Positions 1 through 5,907 of a DNA stretch of 10,927 bases are shown piece by piece. A model generated the notes under the pieces. The model was given only the letters and a program-made list of their open reading frames with translations, was not told the DNA's origin and searched no databases. The position numbers were made by a program, and so were the translations under genes. The DNA is from Pseudomonadota bacterium (GTDB taxonomy: Bacteria > Pseudomonadota > Gammaproteobacteria > Xanthomonadales > Rhodanobacteraceae). How positions within the stretch are numbered: position 1 is the first letter of the stretch; each line of letters opens with the position of its first letter. The DNA lies in contig JAEYZH010000183.1 of assembly GCA_023430685.1 (NCBI GenBank), positions 1 to 10,927 of the forward strand, written 5' to 3'.

Positions 1-822
1 GGCCTGCTCTGGCAGCCGCAGCTCGCGATCGTCGGCAGCCGGCATGCGAGCCAGGGCGGTCGCGCGAACGCGGCCGGGTTCGCACGCGCGCTCGTCGAAG
101 CCGGGTTCACGATCACGAGCGGGCTCGCCGAAGGCATCGACGGCGCCGCGCATGCGGCGGCGCTTGATGCGCGGGGCCGCACGGTGGCGGTGCTCGGCAC
201 GGGGCCCGACCGCGTGTACCCGGCCATGCATGCCGATCTCGCCGCGCGGATCGCGGCGGGCGGCGCGCTGGCCACGGAGTTCCCGCCGGGCACGCCCGCG
301 CATCCCGCGCACTTCCCGCGCCGCAACCGCATCATCGCCGCACTCGCGCTCGGCACGCTCGTGGTCGAGGCGGGCCTGCGCTCGGGCTCGCTGATCACCG
401 CGCGCAATGCGGCCGAAAGCGGGCGCGAGGTGTTCGCGTTGCCGGGTTCGATCCACAACCCGCTCGTGCGCGGCTGCCACAAGCTGATCCGCAGCGGCGC
501 CCGGCTGGTCGAGACCAGCGAGGAGGTCATCGAGGAGCTCGGACCGGTCGCGCGCCACCTCGGTATCCGGCTGCGCGAGCGGCTCGGCATGGCCGCGCCG
601 GCGCATGGCGATGGCGCACCCGAGCCATCGGCGGATCCCGCGCGGTCGCGCCTGCGGGCCGCGCTCGGACACGATCCTGTCAGGGTGGACGAGCTCGCCG
701 AGCGAACCGGCTTCGACGTCGCGCAGGTGTCGTCCCTGCTGCTGATGCTCGAACTCGAGGGCGCCGTGGTGCCCGCCGCAGGCGGCGCCTGGACACGCCG
801 GACCGGGCCGCCGCCCGCCTGA
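1..822 (+). CDS. dprA: DNA-processing protein DprA (partial, 5' end outside window)
   Basis: DprA binds incoming single-stranded DNA during natural transformation and loads RecA on it; it acts in the cytoplasm. The frame is open from base 1 to a TGA at 820-822, giving 273 visible residues. About 100 N-terminal residues, probably the SAM-like domain, lie outside, since family members usually have 350-400 residues. The Rossmann-like core is clear: AIVGSRHAS at visible residues 9-17, SGLAEGIDGAAH at 40-51, then VAVLGTGPDRVYP and the FPRRNRIIAAL stretch near 105-115, and GSLITARNAAESGREVFALPG near 129-149 (in two overlapping halves). The last 60 residues (from about RSRLRAALG) look like the C-terminal winged-helix domain. 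A GTG at 184 is not the start, because conserved core lies upstream of it. The gene is co-directional with topA but separated by 199 bp containing a topA promoter, so the two are not tightly coupled. Identification is firm. Confidence 0.95.
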   Translation, partial: GLLWQPQLAIVGSRHASQGGRANAAGFARALVEAGFTITSGLAEGIDGAAHAAALDARGRTVAVLGTGPDRVYPAMHADLAARIAAGGALATEFPPGTPAHPAHFPRRNRIIAALALGTLVVEAGLRSGSLITARNAAESGREVFALPGSIHNPLVRGCHKLIRSGARLVETSEEVIEELGPVARHLGIRLRERLGMAAPAHGDGAPEPSADPARSRLRAALGHDPVRVDELAERTGFDVAQVSSLLLMLELEGAVVPAAGGAWTRRTGPPPA

Positions 823-875
823 GCCTGGTCCCGAAAAGACCCATCGGATCAGCCACATGGAAGTGAACGGGCGGT

Positions 876-905
876 CCGCAGCCGCCGCCCGCCGGCGGCC
901 CGCGG
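876..905 (+). repeat. GC-rich inverted repeat downstream of dprA
   Basis: CCGC (876-879) and GCCGCC (881-886) can pair with GGCGGC (894-899) and GCGG (902-905), giving about 10 base pairs with a small internal loop and a 7-nt terminal loop. It lies 54 bp after the dprA stop. No T-tract follows, so it is not a classical Rho-independent terminator; it could slow polymerase or protect the dprA mRNA 3' end. In such GC-rich DNA it could also be chance. Confidence 0.35.
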
Positions 906-942
906 CTTGACAGTGCGCGTGGCCGCATGTTTCCACTGCACC

Positions 943-972
943 GCGACAAGCCGGCCCGATTCCTTGTATATA
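943..972 (+). promoter_or_regulatory. Putative sigma-70-type promoter of topA
   Basis: TATATA at 967-972 is the only AT-rich hexamer in this GC-rich gap and is directly preceded by TG (965-966). An upstream GCGACA at 943-948 matches the -35 consensus in its last four bases, with an 18-bp spacer. Transcription would start near 979, leaving a leader of about 43 nt before the topA ATG that consists largely of the hairpin at 982-1004. The call rests on sequence only. Confidence 0.5.
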
Positions 973-981
973 GCCGGCCCA

Positions 982-1004
982 CCCTGCCGGTTCCCCCGGC
1001 AGGG
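982..1004 (+). promoter_or_regulatory. Perfect stem-loop in the topA leader
   Basis: CCCTGCCGG (982-990) and CCGGCAGGG (996-1004) form a perfect 9-bp stem with a TTCCC loop. It starts about 3 nt after the predicted transcript start and ends 7 nt before the GAGGA ribosome-binding sequence (1012-1016). No T-tract follows, so it is not a terminator. A 5'-terminal hairpin of this kind can stabilise an mRNA or modulate ribosome access; which applies here is inference. Confidence 0.6.
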
Positions 1005-1021
1005 CGATCCCGAGGACAGCA

Positions 1022-3508
1022 ATGGCCAAGAACCTCCTGATCGTCGAATCGCCGGCCAAGGCGAAGACGATCAACAAGTACCTCGGCAAGGACTTCCATG
1101 TACTGGCGTCCTACGGCCACGTTCGCGACCTCGTCCCCAAGGAGGGCGCGGTCGACACGGCGCGCGGTTTCGCGATGAACTACGAGGTCATCGACCGCAA
1201 CGAGAAGCACGTCGACGCGATCGCGAAGGCCGCGGCCAAGGCCGAAGCCCTCTACCTCGCGACCGACCTTGATCGCGAAGGCGAGGCGATTTCCTGGCAC
1301 ATCGCGGAGATCCTGAAGTCGCGCGGCCTGCTCGAAGGCCGTGCGCTGCACCGCGTGGTGTTCTCGGAGATCACGCCGCGCGCGATCAAGGATGCGGTCG
1401 CGCATCCGCGCGCGCTGTCGATGGACCTCGTCAACGCGCAGCAGGCGCGCCGAGCGCTCGACTACCTCGTCGGCTTCAACCTCTCGCCGGTGCTCTGGCG
1501 CAAGGTGCAGCGCGGGCTCTCCGCCGGCCGCGTGCAGTCGCCCGCGCTGCGCATGATCGTCGAGCGCGAAGAGGAAATCGAAGCGTTCAAGGCGCGCGAG
1601 TACTGGACGATCGAAGCCGATTGCGCGCATCCGGACCAGCGCTTCAGCGCGCGCCTGCTGCGCCTGCGCGGCAAGAAGTTCGAGCAGTTCGACCTGACCA
1701 GCGAAGCCGACGCCGAAGCCGCGCGCAGCGCGCTCGAGAAGGCCGCGCAGGGCCGCCTGATGGTCGCCAACATCGAGTCGAAGGAGCGCAAGCGCCGGCC
1801 GGCGCCGCCGTTCACGACCTCGACCCTGCAGCAGGAGGCCGCTCGCAAGCTCGGCTTCACGACCAGTCGCACGATGAAGATCGCGCAGGGGCTGTACGAA
1901 GGCGTCGCGCTCGGCGACGAGGGCGTCGTCGGCCTGATCACCTACATGCGTACCGACGCGGTGCACCTCGGGGCCGAGGCGATCGCCGAGATGCGCGAGG
2001 TGATCGCGAAGGACTTCGGCGCGAAGGCGCTGCCGGAGACGCCGCACTTCTACCGCAACAAGTCCAAGAACGCACAGGAGGCGCACGAGGCGATCCGGCC
2101 GACCACCGCGCTGCACCGCCCGCGCGACGTCGCGCCGTATCTCAACGACGAGCAGCGCAAGCTCTACGAGCTGATCTGGAAGCGCGCGATCGCGTGCCAG
2201 ATGCAGCATGCGACGCTCAATACCGTCAGCGTCGACCTCGATCCGGGCATGGATTCGATGTTCCGCGCGAGCGGCACGACGGTCGTCGATCCGGGCTTCC
2301 TCGCGGTCTACGAGGAAGGCCGCGATGCGAAGCCGACCGAGGACGAGGACGAAGGGCGCAAGCTGCCGAAGATGGAGATCGGCGAGGCGGTGCCGCTGCT
2401 CGGCGTCGCGGCCGACCAGCATTTCACCGAGCCGCCGCCGCGCTACTCGGAAGCCTCGCTGGTCAAGGCACTCGAGGAATACGGCATCGGCCGCCCCTCG
2501 ACCTACGCGAGCATCATCCAGGTGCTGCTGAACCGCGAGTACGTGATCCTCGACAGCCGCCGCTTCAAGCCGACCGACGTCGGCCGCGCGGTCGCGAAGT
2601 TCCTGTCCGGGCACTTCGCGCAGTACGTCGACTACGACTTCACCGCCAGGCTCGAGGACGAGCTCGATGCGGTCAGTCGCGGCGAGGAAGACTGGGTGCC
2701 GCTGCTCGAGAAGTTCTGGAAGCCGTTCAAGGCCCAGGTCGACGACAAGAGCGAGACCGTCGACCGCTCCGAGGCGACCGGCGCGCGCGAACTCGGCACC
2801 GACCCGAAGTCCGGCAAACCCGTGCAGGTGCGCCTCGGTCGTTACGGCCCGTTCGCGCAGATCGGCACCAAGGACGACGAGGACAAGCCGAAGTTCGCCT
2901 CCCTGCGTACCGGCCAGAGCATGCACACGATCACGCTCGAGGAAGCGCTCGAGCTGTTCAAGCTGCCGCGCACGCTCGGCAAGGCCGAGGACGGCGAGGA
3001 CATCACGGTCGGCGTCGGCCGTTTCGGTCCGTTCGTCAAGCACGGCTCGACCTATGCCTCGCTCAAGCCCGAGGACGACCCGTACACGATCGAGCTCGAG
3101 CGCGCGCTGCAGCTCATGCGCGAGAAGGCCGAGCTCATCGCGAACCGCATCATCAAGGACTTCGGCAACGGCATCCAGGTGCTGAACGGCCGCTACGGGC
3201 CCTACATCAGCGACGGCGAGAAGAACGCGCGCATCCCGAAGGACAGGGAACCGCGCGAGCTGACCGAAGCCGAATGCGTCGAGCTGCTCGCGGCCGCGCC
3301 GGTGCGCCCGAAGCGCGGCGGCGGACGTTTCGGCAAGGGCCGGGGCGGGAAGAACGCGAAGGCGGATTCGAAACCGGCTGCCGCGCCGGCGAAGAAGGTC
3401 GCTGCGAAGAGGGCACCCGCGAAGAAGTCGGCGGCGAAGAAGGTGGCGAAGAAAGCCGTGAAGAAGGCCGTAAAGAAAGCCGCGAAGAAGGCAGCGACGA
3501 AGACCTGA
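1022..3508 (+). CDS. topA: DNA topoisomerase I (type IA), TopA
   Basis: TopA relaxes negative supercoils by cutting one strand through a 5'-phosphotyrosine link and passing the other. The 828-residue protein opens with the TOPRIM domain: LLIVESPAKAKTINKYLG holds the catalytic Glu9, and DLDREGEAISWH supplies Asp82, Asp84 and Glu86 (metal site; the D111/D113/E115 equivalents of E. coli). The active-site tyrosine is Tyr308 in GLITYMRTDAVHLG. Three C-terminal repeats with a GR(Y/F)GP(F/Y) core start near residues 606, 666 and 723. There are no cysteine tetrads, so the zinc-ribbon domains of the 865-residue E. coli enzyme are absent. Residues about 762-828 form a Lys/Ala-rich basic tail, as in many xanthomonad and actinobacterial TopA proteins, which likely helps DNA or RNA polymerase contact. 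The start is set by GAGGA 5 nt upstream of the ATG and by the conserved N-terminus. tsaC follows after 122 bp. Confidence 0.98.
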   Translation: MAKNLLIVESPAKAKTINKYLGKDFHVLASYGHVRDLVPKEGAVDTARGFAMNYEVIDRNEKHVDAIAKAAAKAEALYLATDLDREGEAISWHIAEILKSRGLLEGRALHRVVFSEITPRAIKDAVAHPRALSMDLVNAQQARRALDYLVGFNLSPVLWRKVQRGLSAGRVQSPALRMIVEREEEIEAFKAREYWTIEADCAHPDQRFSARLLRLRGKKFEQFDLTSEADAEAARSALEKAAQGRLMVANIESKERKRRPAPPFTTSTLQQEAARKLGFTTSRTMKIAQGLYEGVALGDEGVVGLITYMRTDAVHLGAEAIAEMREVIAKDFGAKALPETPHFYRNKSKNAQEAHEAIRPTTALHRPRDVAPYLNDEQRKLYELIWKRAIACQMQHATLNTVSVDLDPGMDSMFRASGTTVVDPGFLAVYEEGRDAKPTEDEDEGRKLPKMEIGEAVPLLGVAADQHFTEPPPRYSEASLVKALEEYGIGRPSTYASIIQVLLNREYVILDSRRFKPTDVGRAVAKFLSGHFAQYVDYDFTARLEDELDAVSRGEEDWVPLLEKFWKPFKAQVDDKSETVDRSEATGARELGTDPKSGKPVQVRLGRYGPFAQIGTKDDEDKPKFASLRTGQSMHTITLEEALELFKLPRTLGKAEDGEDITVGVGRFGPFVKHGSTYASLKPEDDPYTIELERALQLMREKAELIANRIIKDFGNGIQVLNGRYGPYISDGEKNARIPKDREPRELTEAECVELLAAAPVRPKRGGGRFGKGRGGKNAKADSKPAAAPAKKVAAKRAPAKKSAAKKVAKKAVKKAVKKAAKKAATKT

Positions 3509-3630
3509 TGCGAGCGCGGCGTAGGCTGGACGGCCGCAGGCCGGCCGGCGCTTCCCGCGTCCGCGCACGCATCTGATCGAAAACCAGCGCTGCCACGTAC
3601 TGCGAAACGGAATCACGAAACCAGGCCCTG

Positions 3631-4188
3631 ATGGACGGCAAGCTCAACGAGGCGGTCCGCGCATTGCGCAACGGCGGCGTCGTCGCCTACCCGACCGAAG
3701 CCGTCTACGGCCTCGGCTGCGATCCGCGCGACGAGGCCGCGTTCACGCGCCTGTTCGAACTGAAGCAGCGCCCGCCCGAACAGGGCGTGCTGCTGATCGC
3801 GTCCGCGTTCGCCGAGCTCGAACCCTATCTCGATCTCGCGGCGACGCCCGCGGAGGCGCTCGAACGCGCACAGGCCGACTGGCCAGGGCCGCATACCTGG
3901 ATCTTCCCGCGCGCCGCCGGCGTGCCGGCATGGATCGCGGGCGCGCACGCAGGCATCGCGGTGCGCGTGACCGCGCACCCGCCGGCGGCCGCGCTCTGCC
4001 GCGCATTCGGCGGCGCGCTCGTGTCGACGAGCGCCAACCGCCACGGCGAGTCCCCCGCGCGCAGCGCAGACGAGGTGCGCGCCATGTTCGGCGCAGGGCT
4101 TGACGCGATCCTCGACGCCCCGACCGGGGGACTTGAGCGACCGACGCCGATCCGCGACGCTATCACGGGGACCGTACTGCGCCGCTGA
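3631..4188 (+). CDS. tsaC: L-threonylcarbamoyladenylate synthase TsaC (YrdC/Sua5 family)
   Basis: TsaC makes threonylcarbamoyl-AMP from threonine, bicarbonate and ATP, the first step of the t6A modification at position 37 of ANN-decoding tRNAs; TsaBDE then transfer the group. The 185 residues match the short TsaC form (E. coli 190) and lack the extra Sua5 domain. Visible family signatures are PTEAVYGLGCD at 21-31, KQR at 45-47, WPGPHTWIFP at 84-93, AVRVTAHP at about 110-117 and STSAN at 132-136. The ATG at 3631 fits the family N-terminus, and an in-frame stop at 3574-3576 rules out a much longer protein; the ribosome-binding site is poor (CCAGG at 3621-3625). It lies 122 bp after topA and 14 bp before the ligase gene, so it is probably cotranscribed with the latter. 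Confidence 0.96.
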   Translation: MDGKLNEAVRALRNGGVVAYPTEAVYGLGCDPRDEAAFTRLFELKQRPPEQGVLLIASAFAELEPYLDLAATPAEALERAQADWPGPHTWIFPRAAGVPAWIAGAHAGIAVRVTAHPPAAALCRAFGGALVSTSANRHGESPARSADEVRAMFGAGLDAILDAPTGGLERPTPIRDAITGTVLRR

Positions 4189-4202
4189 AGCGGGGGGAAT
4201 GG

Positions 4203-5573
4203 ATGTCGGCCGCATTCGAATACGGCTCGCCGGCCTTGCGCCGGCTGCCGCTGATCAACGGGGAACCCGGGCGCACGCTGGCCTGGCACGAGGGGCGCGC
4301 GATCAGCGTCGGCGAATTCCTCGCCGATGTCGCGGCGACGGCGGCGTTGCTGCCGCAGGGTGGCGACGCGATCAACCTTTGCGAGGACCGCTACGCATTC
4401 CTCGTTGCGTTTTGCGCGGTCGCGTGCCGCGGTCGCGCGAACCTGCTGCCGCCCTCGCGCGCGCCGCACGCGGTGGACGAAGCACTGGCCGCGTATCCCG
4501 GAAGCTTCGCGCTCGGCGACCGCGTGCTGCAGCCTTCGCCTCGCGGCTTCGTGTTGATGCCGCCGCTCGGGGTCCACGGACGTCGCGACGACGTGCCGAC
4601 GCTCGCGGCCGACCAGGTCGTCGCGATCGGCTTCACTTCGGGCAGCACCGGGCTTCCGAAGCCCAATCCGAAGACCTGGGGCTCGTTCCATGCGAGCAAT
4701 GCGCAGAACGTCGCGGCGCTCGCCGCGTTGCCAGGGCTCGAGGGCGACGCGATCGTGCATGGCGTCGCGACCGTGCCGCCGCAGCACATGTACGGCATCG
4801 AACTTTCGATCCTGCTGCCGCTGCTCGGGCACTGCGCGATGCACAGCGGGCGCCCGCTGTTCCCTGGCGACCTCGCCCAGGCGCTCGCCGACGTACCCGA
4901 ACCGCGCCTGCTCGTGACGACGCCGGTGCACCTGCGCGCGTTGCTGCGCGATCCCGCGCCGTTGCCGACGCTTGCAGGCATCACCTCGGCGACCGCACCG
5001 CTGTCGCCCGAACTCGCAGCCGAAGCCGAGGCGCGCTACGGTGCTCCCGTGCTCGAGTTCTTCGGCTCGACCGAGACCTGCGTGATCGCGCAGAGGCGCA
5101 CCGCGCGCGAGAACGATTGGCGGCTGTTCCCGTCGGTGCAGCTGCGCCCGCAACCCGACGGCACCCAGGTCGACGCCCCGTACTTCGCGCAGCCGGTGGT
5201 GCTGCAGGACGTCGTCGAATTGCTGCCGGGGCATGCGTTCCGCCTGCGCGGTCGCCATGCCGACCTCGTCGAGATCGCGGGCAAGCGCGCGTCGCTCGCC
5301 GACCTCACGCGCCGCGTGCTCGCGCTCGCGGGCGTCGAGGACGCGGTCGTGTTCCAGCTCGACGGAAGCGACAGCTTCGGCGTGCAGCGCATCGCCGCAC
5401 TCGTCGTCGCGCCTTCGCGCGAAGAAGCCGGCCTGTTGCGGGAATTGCGCGAAGCGATCGACACCGCGTTCCTGCCGCGGCCGCTGCGCAAGGTCGACGC
5501 GCTCCCGCGCAACGAAACCGGGAAGCTGCCGCGCGCGGCGCTGCTCGCGCTGCTGGGTACGGGAAAGGCCTGA
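4203..5573 (+). CDS. AMP-forming acyl/aryl-acid ligase, aryl-polyene (xanthomonadin) type
   Basis: This is a 456-residue member of the ANL adenylating superfamily: it would activate a carboxylic acid with ATP and pass it to CoA or an acyl-carrier protein. Motifs are a P-loop FTSGSTGLPKPNPKTWG at 144-160, the aromatic/adenine motif FFGSTET at 286-292, the hinge region GRHADLVEIAGKRASL at 350-365 and the C-terminal catalytic lysine Lys441 in PRNETGKLPRAAL. The short length and the P-loop ending in PKPNPKTW, rather than the usual PKGV, resemble ligases of aryl-polyene and xanthomonadin clusters (XanA2-like, 3-hydroxybenzoate:ACP ligase). That substrate is an inference, and no polyene gene (ACP, ketosynthase, dehydratase) is visible nearby. 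The start at 4203 has a strong GGGGGGA (4192-4198) 4 nt upstream; an ATG at 4199 is out of frame. It probably forms an operon with tsaC and ends at the hairpin-TTTT at 5629-5665. Confidence 0.85.
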   Translation: MSAAFEYGSPALRRLPLINGEPGRTLAWHEGRAISVGEFLADVAATAALLPQGGDAINLCEDRYAFLVAFCAVACRGRANLLPPSRAPHAVDEALAAYPGSFALGDRVLQPSPRGFVLMPPLGVHGRRDDVPTLAADQVVAIGFTSGSTGLPKPNPKTWGSFHASNAQNVAALAALPGLEGDAIVHGVATVPPQHMYGIELSILLPLLGHCAMHSGRPLFPGDLAQALADVPEPRLLVTTPVHLRALLRDPAPLPTLAGITSATAPLSPELAAEAEARYGAPVLEFFGSTETCVIAQRRTARENDWRLFPSVQLRPQPDGTQVDAPYFAQPVVLQDVVELLPGHAFRLRGRHADLVEIAGKRASLADLTRRVLALAGVEDAVVFQLDGSDSFGVQRIAALVVAPSREEAGLLRELREAIDTAFLPRPLRKVDALPRNETGKLPRAALLALLGTGKA

Positions 5574-5628
5574 GCCCGAGGATCCGATCGATACGCCGAA
5601 AGCGGGTCGAAGTCTCTTGCTTGGGGCG

Positions 5629-5665
5629 CCGCGCGCGTCCGTCGCTGCGGCACGCGTGCGGTTTT
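5629..5665 (+). terminator. Rho-independent terminator for the tsaC-ligase unit
   Basis: CCGCGCGCGT (5629-5638) pairs with ACGCGTGCGG (5652-5661) along 10 bp with one G-U wobble, around a 13-nt loop, and is followed at once by TTTT (5662-5665). It lies 56 bp after the ligase stop on the same strand. The T-tract is short and the loop large, so efficiency may be modest. Confidence 0.55.
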
Positions 5666-5675
5666 CGAGGTCCGC

Positions 5676-5715
5676 AAAAAGAAAAGCCCCGAGGGCCAGG
5701 GGGAGCCCTCGGGGC
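5676..5715 (-). terminator. Rho-independent terminator ending the sX13-like RNA (and polA read-through)
   Basis: On the minus strand GCCCCGAGGGC (5715-5705) and GCCCTCGGGGC (5696-5686) form a perfect 11-bp stem with an 8-nt loop, followed by TTTTCTTTTT (5685-5676). On the plus strand the hairpin is followed by GGGGAAGG, so it works only leftwards. It lies about 190 nt past the polA stop and doubles as the third C-rich stem-loop of the small RNA. Confidence 0.92.
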
Positions 5716-5796
5716 GGGGAAGGCCGATCTGGGGAGGGATCGGACTTCGCGGGTTGCACTCAGGGAGGTGAGTCAACCAGGGTGCCGTTGCGTGCA
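5676..5796 (-). ncRNA. sX13: sX13-like small regulatory RNA with three C-rich hairpin loops
   Basis: Read on the minus strand, this stretch folds into three consecutive stem-loops, each exposing cytosines. Stem-loop 1 (5754-5776) has ACTCA/TGAGT around loop CCTCCC, extended by TTG/CAA across one bulged G. Stem-loop 2 (5720-5747) has CCGATC/GATCGG around loop CCTCCCCA, extended by AAG/CTT across a T-C mismatch. Stem-loop 3 (5686-5715) is an 11-bp terminator stem around loop TCCCCCTG, followed by TTTTCTTTTT. A TATTGT box at 5803-5808 predicts a start near 5796, hence about 120 nt. Known biology: sX13 of Xanthomonas is a roughly 115-nt, Hfq-independent sRNA with three C-rich stem-loops that pairs with G-rich mRNA sites and controls virulence and type IV pilus genes. 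Position downstream of polA also recalls Spot 42 in enterics. No reading frame is evident. Assignment rests on architecture, size and context; an alignment was not possible. Confidence 0.82.
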
Positions 5797-5802
5797 CCCG
5801 GA

Positions 5803-5808
5803 ACAATA
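5803..5808 (-). promoter_or_regulatory. -10 box of the sX13-like RNA promoter
   Basis: TATTGT on the minus strand (plus-strand ACAATA) matches the -10 consensus at four of six positions, in the gap between the polA stop and the small RNA. No convincing -35 element is seen at 15-18 bp (the region reads AACTTTCGG), so the promoter may be weak in that element or need an activator. A start 7 nt downstream, near 5796, gives an RNA of about 120 nt. Confidence 0.5.
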
Positions 5809-5879
5809 GATGCGACTCGGGGCCGAAAGTTTCCAGTGCCGTTCCCTGCGCATTTATCGTGCGTTCATTCAGTTTCGAT

Positions 5880-5896
5880 GGCCATGACGAATGGCC
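5880..5896 (-). repeat. Small inverted repeat after the polA stop
   Basis: GGCCAT (5880-5885) and ATGGCC (5891-5896) form a 6-bp perfect stem with a 5-nt loop 11 nt after the polA stop codon. There is no T-tract on either side, so it is not an obvious terminator; it may be a 3'-end stabilising hairpin or chance. Confidence 0.3.
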
Positions 5897-5907
5897 TATG
5901 CGACTGC

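Noticed and set aside
907..912. Perfect TTGACA as -35 box of topA
   Set aside because: No acceptable -10 hexamer lies 16-18 bp downstream (the region reads GTTTCCAC), while TATATA is 54 bp away, too far to pair with it.
680..3616. 978-codon open frame on the minus strand across topA
   Set aside because: It is fully antisense to a certain topA, its protein is Arg/Leu-rich low-complexity sequence without recognisable motifs, and long antisense frames are expected when third positions are almost all G or C.
3509..3630. Possible terminator or small gene between topA and tsaC
   Set aside because: There is a GGCCGGCC palindrome but no stem followed by a T-tract, and no start with a ribosome-binding site and a plausible small protein. 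I see nothing further in these 122 bp.
5686..5715. 11-bp hairpin as a plus-strand terminator for the ligase gene
   Set aside because: The T-tract occurs only on the minus-strand side; plus-strand sequence after the hairpin is GGGGAAGG.
3825..5759. Minus-strand open frame across tsaC and the ligase gene
   Set aside because: It is antisense to two well-supported genes and overlaps the sRNA terminator; no domain is visible in its translation.
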